Shown here piece by piece: positions 11,801-24,300 of a DNA stretch of 64,000 nucleotides. The first letter of the stretch is position 1. Every line of letters begins with the position of its first letter. The DNA is from Sphagnum compactum (Eukaryota > Bryophyta > Sphagnopsida > Sphagnales). The notes beneath the pieces were generated by a model that saw only the letters and a list, made by a program, of their open reading frames with translations, had not been told where the DNA came from and ran no database searches. The stretch spans positions 30,804,213-30,868,212 of the forward strand of contig OZ234493.1 in NCBI GenBank assembly GCA_965153455.1, written 5' to 3'. The position numbers were made by a program, and so were the translations under genes.

Positions 11801-12107
11801 AGGTCTATAGTTTTTAGGTTAGGGTTTCTGATTAGGGTTAGTGTTTGTGGTACCACCCAATAGGTCTATAGTTTTTAGGTTAGGGTTTCTGATTAGGGTT
11901 AGTGTTTGTGGTACCACCCAATAGGTCTATAGTTTTTAGGTTAGGGTTTCTGATTAGGGTTAGTGTTTGTGGTACCACCCAATAGGTCTATAGTTTTTAG
12001 GTTAGGGTTTCTGATTAGGGTTAGTGTTTGTGGTACCACCCAATAGGTCTATAGTTTTTAGGGTTAGGGTTTCTGATTAGGGTTAGTGTTTGTGGTACCA
12101 CCTAATG
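11801..12107. repeat. Five-copy 61-bp tandem array with telomere-like motifs
   Basis: Copies start at 11801, 11862, 11923, 11984 and 12045. The first four are almost identical; the fifth has one extra G and diverges at its end. Each unit contains TAGGTTAGGGTTTCTGATTA followed by GGGTTAGTG and GTGGTACCACCC, which is an 8-base palindrome core (GGTACC). The TTAGGGTTT words resemble the plant telomere repeat TTTAGGG. The high identity of copies suggests recent amplification. Confidence 0.95.
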
Positions 12108-12109
12108 GG

Positions 12110-15100
12110 TTATCTAAATTCCATTTTTTACATCTATTACAACTACTCCTAGATATTCAATTTTGGTTTTTTTTTGTGTTTTATTCTTCCTTATGCTTTC
12201 ACCCTTTTGCTAATAATTCCCCCTCATTTGCTTCTTTACAAGTTGAAGGCACTTAAGAAGGTCTATGTCTAGTGTTTGATTGACTCTTCATTTTTCAATA
12301 AATCATTCCTATGTTTTCCTTCTTTATATTTGCATTATTTATTTGTTTTTCTCTACTTCTTTTTTTTTTTTTTTTTGGTGTTTACTATTTGTTAAGGTGT
12401 TTTTTTTGTTTATTTGATTTCATTTGTGTGTTTTGTTTGAATCAAAGTTTTTGTTTTCTTTTTATATAATTTGTTTGTCTTTTTTTGCTTTTTTTTTTAT
12501 GGTTTGTTTGTTTACTTGTTTTGTTTGTATGTTTGGTTGTACATTTGCATGTTTGTATGATTTTGTTTGGAAAAGTGTAAGTGTATGCTTGTTTATTTGC
12601 TTAGTTAATATGTATATTAGTATGTTTCACTTTTGTAACATTCACATTTTTTTTGTTTTTTTTGTTTACATTGCAAAAATTGTTATTTCATTATTGTAAA
12701 TACTTTTGCATTTCGTTGCACTTGCATTTTACAATACCATAACATATTTTTGATGATTAAGATATTTAATAATTGTGTCTTACTTTTAGACCTGTGAATT
12801 CAATTTTATTTAAGATGTACCAAAAATCTTGTCACACCATCACCTTTCTGTATTTTTAAAAATATTTTTCACCATCAACATGGACACAATATGAGTGATA
12901 ACAATGTTTCTAGATATAGGGTGGTCTAAGCTATCATATTTCAATATATGACAAGCTTTTATTCATTAATGTGTATGGGAACAAAAATATAAGATAAAAT
13001 TAAAGACTAGGACTATTGAGCTACTTCAATGTCATGGGTGGGCTACACCTTAAAGTACTCAAACCCATGTAGTCATATATCTTTAACTTCATATACTTTT
13101 AATCACCATTGTGACTACACGATTACATCAATATTATGTGATTACATGCTACATGACTACCATTGTGATTACACAACTATATGTTAACCTAAATACCTAG
13201 CTAGACTAAGTTAAGCTCCTTAACTACCTAGAAGGCCAGGCTAGGCCATCTATTAGGAGGAGCCACATTTCCCTTCATTTAAGGTGGTGTAAGATCGATC
13301 TCCTCCTAACCACCATAACCCACGAATTTTTCCCCAAAAAAAATTCTTTTTATTAATTCTTATTTTGCCCAAACTAGCAAAATGACATGTTGATCTTAAA
13401 AATTGATTATACAAATTTGAGGCCAACATTACTTACCTACCTAGGTAGGTAGGTAGTTATGCTAGGATACTTTACTTACTTATTTGCTATCCTCAAAGCT
13501 ACTTATCTAAGCTAAACTACCTATGTCTATAGGCTACATAGTTAGGCTAGCCTAGGTAACTTGTAGCTTATGGGCATAAATAGTTTAGCCTAGGTTAAAT
13601 AGGTAGATTCATAATCAATTTGGCTCCACATCTTTGGGAAACAAATGTTATATTTCCACCCCCCTCAAAAAATGATGAAAGTCACAACATTTTTAAAAAA
13701 TTAAACTGAATTTTTTTTTTAATGGGAAAATTTCAATGCATCTTATTCTTAAACTCTTCATTTGATGATGGGGTTTTTTTTTATGGACATTAATATGATT
13801 TTTTTTGAGTCCACATTTTTCACTTTCTTTATGTGACAAACATAATGTCATGATTTCAAAAGTTTATTATGAGTCCATTTTTTAATATATTTCATTCATA
13901 TTTTTTAATATGATGATTAATAAAGTCTATTACAACATGAATAATTAAAAATTCAACAATATAATTAATGATGAATATGATTTTATATTTTAAGTTTATT
14001 TATAATTCAAAAAAATTGCAATTGTGATAGTTCAAATTGTTCACCTAATTATGCTTTCATCCAATAACTGCAACCCCCTTGAAGTTCAAAGGGGGGATGC
14101 TTTGTGTCTTGCATATTTACATGCAAGCCCATAAAGGCAAGCATTATTCAAGATTGGTTTATGATTTCAAGGAAAATGCGTTTGAATTTTGTTGTGTAAT
14201 AACAACTCACAAAAACATGTTTTCGTTAAGAAAATATGTTTTGACAAATTACATACTTTGTTTATGCAAAATAGTTTATGGCTAACACAAATCAAATGTA
14301 AAAAATCTCATTTAATATTTATATTTCAAATTATATTTCTAAGTCAATAGTTTATGATGCCAACAAGGAATAGACTTTTTAAATAACCCTTTTTGTGCAA
14401 AATTTCTCACAATGTGAAAAATAAAATTAATATGAAAAAATAGTTTGACATCGCACGTTCCTTGTTTTTTGGGAAAATAATCTCTCAATTTTGAAAACCA
14501 AAATTGAAAAACTTTTGTCACATTTCTAATTGGATTGAATTAGAAGGGGGCATTTTTTAAGTATTAGCCTTTGAACAAGTTGTAGAAATGTGTCATCATT
14601 TAAAGTTGAATCCCTCTTAGGATTGCTCACATATGACACAATATTCAAAATTTGGAAGTAAAATAAAATCGAACAATACTATATTATGTATTAGTTATAT
14701 TGATTTTTTTAATGTGTTGATTATTATATATGTATATGTATATTAGTACATCATACATTATATATGCAATATATTGTGTGATCATATAACCAATAACATT
14801 ATGTACAAGAGTTTTCAATGTTATACAACATTATATACATTTAATAATTTTATACATAATTGCAATGCACTATACGAATTAATGATAAAATATGTAATTT
14901 TATTCAAAATCGGAATAATTATTTAAATAATACATAAAATATATAGGGACAAATAAATAAAGGAAAAACACCCGGCAAGGGAACAAGAGAAGGAAAAAGA
15001 ACGAACTGAAGTCCACACAAAAGACCTTTTTTTTTTTTTTTTCCTTTTGTGATGGGCATCTTTGATTGGTCGACACCAAAAAATTGAATAATTCAAAGCC

Positions 15101-16190
15101 TTTCAATAGTCCCCAAAAATTGGATATGTTGTAATCTCCTCCTTTGAGTTCCTTATATAGGTTACAAGACTAAGTTTTTTATGGCAAAAGGATATTATGG
15201 CATAAATCAAGGAGCTATTGAGAACATGTTGAGGAACACACCGAGAACTTGAGGAACTTGTTGGGAACCCCCTTGAGAACTTACTTCATGGGAACACCAG
15301 TGTTTTTTTAGGATTTTTTTAATTGAAAAAAGCCAAGACCCAAGTACCTAGTATGAAGGAAAATAATTAGGTCAACTAGAATAATGGGAAAGAGAATAAT
15401 GAGCTCCAATGGTGTGTTATTTAGCAGCACCCACAGGCAGTGTGTTTTTTTTTTTGGGGGGCAAAATTTCGTCAAATTTCAACCTGAAAAATATGATTTC
15501 AAAACCCATACAAAGGAAAAAAAATTTAAAAAATGGCCCGAATTCGCCAGATTTCGTAAATAAAAAGTTTCCAAATTGCCAGAATTTGTTGACAAGTTCC
15601 AGTAGCTAGGTAGCCACGAATATAAAAGGTTTCTGATTTTCTTCTTACTTTCATATCTAGTCTGTAGCCCAAATCTGGCTAAATCATCTTATGGATGATC
15701 ACCACTTCAGCTACATCACAAAATTAAAAATTTATACAATTTTTAAAATTTTTAAAAAAAATTAATAATAATAATAATAATAAAACCCTGCCCACAGGCT
15801 AGACAAACCACAAAGGGTATGAGGAACCCAGGTAAAGCACTAAAAGAGGGTAGGGGTTTCTAGAGCACAAGTAACCAACCCATGGTGACACAAGGGTTAC
15901 TAATTAAGCCACCACGACAAATGGCACTGTCTTGGCCACCTCTAGGTGCCCTTTACAGCAAGATGCTAGACATACTTCACATGAATGATCATAGACTCTA
16001 CATGCACTAGTGTTAATGGACACTTGGTGCACAGATGACATTCACAGAAAATTAAGCTCCTGTAATCACTAATCTATCTCTCAAACAGTGGATGAAACTC
16101 TTGCCAATTCATAATAGATGTGGACTAGAAAAGGAACTCTCTTATAGCTATCAAGATAGGTCAACTCGGATTGGTTCTAGATTCTGGATC
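12110..16190. other. AT-rich intergenic sequence with short repeats, no gene recognised
   Basis: From 12340 to 12700 the plus strand is very T-rich with repeated TTTGTTTG words. At 13432-13460 there is a palindromic ACCT/AGGT tract (CCTACCTAGGTAGGTAGGTAG), followed by CTA-rich sequence to 13600. At 15770-15782 there is a short (TAA)n run. None of the open frames shows a known protein family. Confidence 0.5.
15115..15330 (+). repeat. Dispersed repeat with TATA box, possible LTR fragment (copy A)
   Basis: This segment matches 57175-57310 in the same order: ATATGTTG, TCCTTTGRGTT, then the shared CTTATATAGGTTACAA, then a GGAGCTATTGAGAAC / GGGAACTATTGAAAA block and GAGAAC repeats. The TATATAGG in the centre could be the core promoter of an LTR. 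The copies are diverged and no primer-binding site was found, so the LTR reading is an inference. Confidence 0.5.
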
Positions 16191-16200
16191 GGTTCTTTGT

Positions 16201-16744
16201 CTCACCATTACAAAATGTGGGTGCAGTTCACTAGTCTTTCTTTGTTCTCACCATTACAAAATGTGGGTGCAATTCACTAGTCTTTCTTTGTTCTCACCAT
16301 TACAAAATGTGGGTGCAGTTCATTAGTCTTCCTTTGTCTCACCATTACAAAATGTGGGTGCAATTCACTAGTCTTTCTTTGTCTCACCATTACAAAATGT
16401 GGGTGCAATTCACTAGTCTTTCTTTGTCTCACCATTACAAAATGTGGGTGCAGTTCATTAGTCTTCCTTTGTCTCACCATTACAAAATGTGGGTGCACTT
16501 CACTAGTCTTTCTTTGTCTCACCATTACAAAATGTGAGTGCAGTTCATTAGTCTTTCTTTGTCTCACCATTACAAAATGTGGGTGCAATTCATTAGTCTT
16601 CCTTTGTCTCACCATTACAAAATGTGGGTACAATTCACTAGTCTTTCTTTGTCTCACCATTACAAAATGTGGGTGCAGTTCACTAGTCTTTCTTTGTCTC
16701 ACCATTACAAAATGTGAGTGCAATTCACTAGTCCCTCTTTACTA
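16201..16744. repeat. 45-bp minisatellite, 12 copies, related to CACTA element termini
   Basis: Twelve units run head to tail from 16201. The first two are 46 bp and the others 45 bp. The consensus runs CTCACCATTACAAAATGTGG, then GTGCARTTCAYTAGTCTTYC, then TTTGT. Because 45 is a multiple of three, long open frames with a 15-residue repeat (HPHFVMVRQRKTSEL on minus) arise on both strands; these are not read as genes. The part ACAAAATGTGGGTGCAGTTC followed by ACTAG is shared with a small CACTA element at 50339. Related, more diverged units continue at 16745-16900. Confidence 0.95.
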
Positions 16745-16900
16745 CATCACAAAATGTGGGTACGTACGTGCTGTTCACGAGTCCTTCTTTAGTGCATTAG
16801 TGAATTTATTGCATCTTTAGTGCATCACAAAATGTGAGTACATGCAGTTCATAAGATGTTTTCTAATGCATTTGTGAATTTAATGCATCTTCACTAAGTC
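16745..16900. repeat. Diverged units related to the 45-bp array and CACTA subterminal sequence
   Basis: Two further blocks, TCACAAAATGTGGGTACGTA near 16747 and TCACAAAATGTGAGTACATG near 16825, each precede a GTTCA and a GTGAATTTA-GCATC motif. They carry the array motif in a longer, irregular spacing, as if this were the unamplified flank of the element that gave rise to the minisatellite. Confidence 0.6.
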
Positions 16901-19900
16901 ATATTCACTTTGTACCAAATTGTATCACCATCCATTTTTTAAAATGGAATTTAGGGTTTCAAGTCCCACCAACATGCATGATGCATCATGCAAATTGTGA
17001 CTAAATTACCCCTTCATTCGCCTTGGCAAGATGTGCTAATAATACTAATATTAAGAACTTGCAAATGGTGCATGACAATGGAAACCAAAACTTTGAAGCT
17101 AATGTTGGTGAAAAGGCATACATGTTGAAAGTGCATATCAAAAGTTGTGTGGAAGTTGTACAATTGCAATTCATCCACATGCATTTTTACAAGGTGAACA
17201 ACAATTATACTATAAACCTTGCTCCCCCCTTGCTCAAAATCAAATAATGAGATTCATTATCTAACATAATGAAATGTATGACCTTCAAATTCTAACTTAA
17301 CCAAGTATTGCAAAGGCTTCATTGGTTACCACAAAACCAATGGCATACCAACCATGAAAAAACGTGTAAAGGTGGAACACAAAATCTTGTTTTAAATGTA
17401 TGTAGTTTAACATGAAGCCAATTGTCTTAAATGTCATCTTGAACAAGAACCAATTAATAAGAGGCCACACATAACACCAAGTGCCATCCTAAGCTTTTTC
17501 TTTACAACTAATCCATTTAAAAAAGATAATGACACCTAAAAGGGCACCTTGGAAGATGTTATTTATGATCAAGGGTTTTTTACCTCATAGGACTACAAAG
17601 TCCATTTGATTACATGGACTAGCATATTGATTGTGCCCAAATGTGATGTTCCCATTTCAAAAGTTTTGCTAAGGAAATTCTACCTACATTAATGCAAAAA
17701 ACCTTGTTAAATTATGTGCAACCTACATTGGTGACATCCACTTCAACCACTTCAACTTTTGACCTTTAGATGTCAAAAGGGTCACATGATGTGTTTCTTA
17801 CCATTGTAAACTTTATCTTAAATAATTAGGAGCCTAAATACACAACTATAGGGTTATTTGAAGCCATTGATACAAGTGGTGTAGTTATGGTTCCTAAGAT
17901 GCAACAACTTCATGACATATATTTTTTCACTTGAAAGGTTGTTGCTTGGGCACCTTACATGTACACAATATAATGTGTAAGCTTTTTCCACATGAAAATA
18001 TTTCATCCTATTTATATGTGCATCATACATGTTTTAGACACATGACATCAGTGTGCAAAAAGTACGAACCCATGAAAGAATGATTTTTACATGACTTCCA
18101 TTGTTGAATCATCGAATGAGAAGTTTGTGATGTGTGATAGTGATATATTGGCAATGGCAATGGCATATTACATCTTCAATATTTTCATGGTCTTTATTGT
18201 AGTTTTAATCCTTTCTCTTGCCATGTCATGGATTAATTTTCATTATTTCAAAATTCAAACATTGTTTCAAATGTTTATAATAGACTTACATGGTTTTTGG
18301 ATTCTATTGGTTCTTGTGTGATTATATCAAGATTTCAGGTTTGCAAGCCAAGTATTGTTGTTATAAAATGCTTTGACATTTTGGTTAATCATTGCAAAGC
18401 CATGCACCATCTCCACAAACATGGGTAATTTATGAAGTTGAAAATGGTTTCCTGATTGTCACATGTGTTTTGAATCAAAGTCATGGCCATTGGCTCTTTC
18501 GTAACACCTAGGAATTTCTCATATCCACCTATCATGTGGCAAATGCATGAATGGGTGGACCAAAAATGGTTGAAACCTGACAAACACATTTTCATAAGTC
18601 CAAATTTTCTTATCTTCAAATTTCATTCGTATTAGCATGTTAAAAATGTATTTAGTAAAAAATGTCACATTAACATGTTAATAGGAGCCAAAATGGGTGT
18701 CAAAGGTCCTTGAAATTTTCAAACAATAATAGATATGTTTTTGTTTGACATTTTGAAATTATGTTAATCATTCCAAGTTGTGCTAAATGACTAATATGAA
18801 TGTTGATGAATACAAATTTAAAATTCATTAAATTTAATTTTGGGTTCTGGTTTTAGTAAAAGACTCTTGAACTTGAATAACTATTGCATCAAAAGTAGTC
18901 AATTTTGCAAAGGACTAAAGTAAAAGACTTTTTTAATAAAAAAATTTTGATGGGAAAAAAAATTAAATCATAATAACTAACTACCTACATTCAAAAAACA
19001 CTCGCAAGTTAAAAGTTATGGAATTTGCAATTTTTAAAAATTCAAAATATGTTTCAAAATCTCAAATTTTCAAAAGTCTTTTACCACATGTAAATGAGGT
19101 GTAATGTACACAACATATAAAACAAAGTTGTAGCCATTTGAAAATAAGGTTAAACAAAAAATTTATCACTAATTACCATGCTTTAAAGATGCTTATGGGT
19201 AATCTATACTCACTATGTTTATTATTCATTTAAAATTTATTCAAATTTCCCATAAATAAAATCATTGTTATACAAGTCCACCAAAAAATTTCAATATTAA
19301 CTTATGTTAACATTTTCAAACATGTAAAATTAATCATTGATTACACCTTAAGTGCGTCGTGCTTTCATGATTGCTCTCAATCAAAATTGACAAGATGGCT
19401 AGTGTTATATTTATTTATAATTATTTCAATATATAAATTTAAATATACCTGATATGTAATTTATTAAACATGTAATATCATGTACAACATTTTTAAATGT
19501 TATATAAAGCATTAATATTATGTAAATTTCATAATTATTACTTTATACACATATATGATTTTTAATGTCATAATGCTTATTAATTTTTCTATGAATAATA
19601 AAATTTTTTATTATTTTTTAAATATCTTTTTAGTTGATTAAATGTGATTTAACATAAATTATAACATTTTTCCAAGTTGTATGACCACATATTTTGATAA
19701 ATAAATAAATATAAAATTTTAATAAATAATAATTTTGGATCAAATTTTATATTGTTAACTACCCATTATATGGAAACTTGCAAAACAATGTTTGTTTCAA
19801 GCATGTTGATTTCTTTTGAAATCCTTTGGATAGAATTAATATGATTATATATCATTATTTAATGTCAAAAAAATCAACGAAGATATTCATCAAATTAAAC

Positions 19901-20680
19901 CTTTGAGCAAGAGTCCCAACTTGAGTGTTTTTTGGGTGAAAATTCACAATATGGTTCAAATAAAATTGGAACAAGTTCAACATTTTCATTCTTTATGTAT
20001 AAATATTTTTTCAATCACAAAATATGGGAAATTTTTGCCAAAATTTCAAAACCACAATATTAAAAGAAACAAAAAACTTTAAGCAAGCCATAGCATAATA
20101 ACAAGCTTCATGAAAATTTTATGTTGTAGAAATTTATGTAATTTATTTTGAAATATATTACCATGTACCATTAGATCCAAGCTAAGTTCAATTTTGTGGA
20201 CTTAATCTTACACCAAAATTTACGTATAATTTTAAAACTACATTATTAAACCCATTACATCCAAATTATGACAACATATAATATTAATACATTATTTTGT
20301 TGAGGGTGAATGAAAGTTTTCAATTTGCAAATATGAACACCCCCTCATCAAGGTTCTTTCATTTTGAAAAATTGGTCAAACAAGGTCAATGGCATACATA
20401 GTAATTATTTAACACATGACTATAGTCATGTAAGTCATGTAGTCATGAAAATGGTGATACTCATAAAAATGCCTTAATCGCAAAACATATGTTATTGCAT
20501 GATTAGATTGGGACACTAGTCATATATGTTCAAGTCATGGATGCCATGTTTTGGCATAATGAGAAATGTAATTGAAGATGGACAAAGGAAAAAACATATC
20601 AAAAGGGGCCATACTAGTTAAAGGAAAAAATAGATATCCTTCAATTACCTCCAAAAATAATGATGCCAACTATTCATTAC
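16901..20680. other. AT-rich intergenic sequence, no gene recognised
   Basis: Only scattered short reading frames occur on both strands, interrupted often by stops. One at 18091-18321 contains a hydrophobic segment but no known motif. Between 19380 and 20300 the sequence is extremely AT-rich. No tRNA, intron structure or transposon domain could be supported. Confidence 0.45.
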
Positions 20681-20779
20681 AACTAGTAGAAGACAACAAT
20701 ATTAAGCATTTCAACAACATCAACACAAGGAATTAAGGCAAAACAAGTTTGGAAAAAGGCACAAAGCAAAACTACAAGC

Positions 20780-21350
20780 AATAACAAATTGAAAGATTGT
20801 TTGAATTGTGGAGCAAAAGGGCATTGGGAATGAGACTTTGAAGTTTGAAGAAGTGTCAACAAAAGTTTAAAATTCAATTCACAACTCCAACACAATTTTC
20901 AAAAGCAACAAGTTAATTGCATTGAATCCACACCAAATTTAGAGGCTAAGGATAAGATTGAAAACAAGTTTGAAGAAGACTTTGGAGGTATGAAAAGGTA
21001 GGGCTTGAAAGCTACCTAGTTGAAATTATTGAAAATCCTTCTTGGTATTCTAATTCTAGTGCCATAAAACATGTAATAGGAAATAAAGACTTATTAGTGT
21101 ATTTGAGATATGTAAAAGCTAACACTTCCATCACAATTATAGCTAGTGAGACCCATAATGTGGTTGGAAAAGGCTCGTTTTAAATCTACAGGAAGAAAAT
21201 CAACCAAAAGTGTTTTCTACGTTCCTAACATTCAAAAAAACCTACTTTCTAATTGGAATAATTGTAGATGTTGGCCATACAATGAAGTTCTTTTTTGTAA
21301 TCTGTTTCATTAAGGATGAAACAAAAAAGTCATCATTTAAAAAAAAACTA
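20780..21350 (+). mobile_element. Decayed Ty1/copia element: gag zinc knuckle, protease and pre-integrase region
   Basis: Three copia landmarks follow in order across frameshifts. A CCHC-like knuckle DCLNCGAKGHWE at about 20796 is followed by a stop and has lost its last Cys. A protease-like WYSNSSAIKHVIG at about 21045 sits where copia has W-x-x-DSGAS-x-H-x-TG; the catalytic Asp is replaced by Asn. A gag-pre-integrase start, VFYVPNIQKNLLS, lies at about 21212 and then a GHTMKFF-like stretch. Multiple stops and the lost catalytic residue mark this as dead. Sequence beyond 21350 is too decayed to read. It may belong to the same element family as the pol fragment at 28763. Confidence 0.7.
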
Positions 21351-24300
21351 GAATGAAAGTCAAGGGTCCATATTAGCTTAAAGAAAACCTTATGTACAAA
21401 TCAAAAGTCAAACTTACATCACAAAATAAGTTGACCTCAAATCATAGAAAATAATTAATGTAGCCTTGGGTCAAGTTTGACACTAAGTAATTCTTGAAAA
21501 CCTTAAATGCATTCCTTTGCAATTCTGTTGAAGTGGGATAGAGGATGTGTAGCCATCGATGGAAGCTTGCCAACACAACTTGAAACATGGCACACATATT
21601 AAAGATCCCTTGTGGAATGCATTTTACTTAATCACATCGCCAGATTTCATACACAAGGCTAGTGCTTCATTCCTTTTAGTGATGATCAATAATAAGTACC
21701 TAGTATGCAAAATCAGTACTTTTTGTTAGTCTGTAAGAATTGCACACACTAGTCCTCTCAATGCCAATATAATTTGTTCACAATGTGGGTCTTGAATCTA
21801 TTGAGTTCAATCATGTAAAATTTTGTTATGGCTTTTGTTATCAATTGGATGATGAAGGTTCAAACGAAAACCACTACTTCCATTACACCATGATCCTTTG
21901 ATATTGAGGACTACATTGTATCTAAAGAATTAAGCTTGGTTGTTTTGTAAGCATTATTTGTATCCTCTACAACTAGTAAGAGGCTTGTGCCAAGAGCAAG
22001 TAGAAAGTTGTGATGAACATTGGATATGATGATTTAGTTTTTACAAGTGCACAAGGATTATTTGGGAACAAGGGTAGAGGGTTTGGTCAAAACATCATAT
22101 TCATTTTTTTTCCCTTACTAACTTCAAGGTTTTTTTTTCCCTTTCATGTTGCACAATAAGGGTAAGACTTCCCGAATTTGTTACTTTAGTGTATTGTTGG
22201 TAAAAACCCATAGAATTTCATAAGTTAGAAACTTCAAGGTTCTTAGTTGCACATTTCAAAATTTTGAAGCTAGGGTTTTTTCACCTAAGAAAGGAAAACA
22301 TTTTTTTTTAAAATGTCCCAATTACCTATCATTGAGAAATTGCATCTGTCAAAACCACGTTACCTTGCAACTAAAACTCAAAACACAACTCATATATAAT
22401 TACTGTGCAACTATCCTTTGGGTATTACAACTATGTGCAACTATCCCCTAGAAATATGGTGTATTAATAAATAAATTGCCACATCAAAAAATCAATTACT
22501 TAAATTATAGTTGCAGTGAGTTGAAAATGGGTCTTCTATATAATAAATTATATACATCGTGCATACATATGTAGTCAACCATGTTTGATTTTTTCAGGAG
22601 TTGCATGTGGCAACTACTTTAAAACTATTGTAAATGTGCCACTAAAGCAACAATTATGTTGCAACTAATGTACAATGTACATACATGCAATCATGCCATG
22701 CATCCACATTTTCACCATCCATTATGGGAACTATTTGCAACTATTATGATTCCCATTGATATAATTAGTACGGCCACTAATGCGTCACTCCTAAAGTATT
22801 ACTATTCAACTATGTTATGACTATAATACAACTACTTATAACTTAATAAGATACATATTCATCAATTATTTATATCTTCATCATATGTGCTTCATTTTGA
22901 GTGATTTAAAATGTTATGGGAGCATTATCTCAAGCTCTTAAAATCATCTTTGAAGTGTAAAGGAAAAGGAGTAATGAAAATATAACAAGAAGAGAAATAA
23001 ACTTTCCAACTTACAAAACACGTTTTCTTCCTTTTTTTCTCTTTAGACCCCTCCTACTTTCAAACCTCATAAATTTTTTATTTTTTATTCATTTTAAACA
23101 ATTTAAAGTGTTATAGAAATGCCACCTAAAGTTTTACAAATCATCTTTGAACTTTAATAATAACATAAACATAAAAGGAATTTTTTGAGTGTTTGAGAAC
23201 TGGCCTTTGTAACATTTGGTGGTTTGGTTTTTTGAGTTCTTGACCCCCTCTACTTTGGGGGGCCATAACTTTCTCAATTTTATTCCATTTTTGACTATTT
23301 TTTGTGCGCCACATGCATCAATAGGAAGGGTTCAAGTTTTGTTTGGATGCCAGAAACAATGGAGTTCTCCCCTTGGATGTAATATGCCCTGAGCACTTAA
23401 GTGTTATAGTTGCAACTAAGGAACTAAAAGATTTAACCCATATGCTTTGTCTTCAAATCCCTTGTTACAAACTATATAAAAAAGGTTTGTTCTCTTATAT
23501 TCTCACATTAAAATACAAATACCATTTTGGGATGAACTCAAAAAAACTTAACCCAAAAGCAAAACATAAAATTAAAAAATAAAATTTCATGGCCATTCCT
23601 TAGTTCATTTAGTCTTGGGGTTTCCTACCTTTTTACCTACCTAGGTAAGTAAATAGGTCCTATTTTTCTACTTACCTATGTAGGTAGGAAGGTAGGTAGG
23701 TAGGTCCTATGTAAATACGTAAGTATGTAGATTTTAAGACCTACCAACCTACCTACCTATCGTTATGTACGACCTACTTAGCTACTAAATTAAATATTTT
23801 TATTTATTTATTTTTCCAAAATACAATTAATATGCCATGTGGCAATTTTTGATTATGTCATGTGTCACAATTTTGAACCATCATTAACAATCATAATGGA
23901 CAATGGAAATCAATATTTTGAAAAAAGAAATTATGTCCAAAAATCTTCATAGTGCCATGTGTTAAATTTTTGTAGGTGAATGACAATTAATGATGTCAAC
24001 ATGACATCGTGGGTGCAATTATAATGGAATTACATAGTAGTTGAAAATTAGTTATTTTGATAGAATTGCAATGAATTGCACCGTATATATTGTGAATTGC
24101 AATTTTACAACTCATACAACTTATTCATTAGCATTCATTAACATTAGTGAGTTGTAATTGTCCTTTACAAATCAAAAATTGAGTTGCAAGGCCAGTCGCA
24201 AAACACCACTTTTTCTCATAGTGTATGAAAAATGGAACCGATTTTCAAGCCAATACATTGACCATCTTTGATTAAAGCATGTTCAATCAAACATGTATAG

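Noticed and set aside
16277-16723. A 148-codon open frame on the minus strand made of a 15-residue repeat
   Set aside because: It exists only because the DNA array has a 45-bp period; frames on the plus strand are equally open, and there is no start context, domain or flanking gene structure.
16201-16744. Regular repeats that might suggest a CRISPR array
   Set aside because: Units are contiguous without unique spacers, in a plant nuclear genome, and match a CACTA element end.
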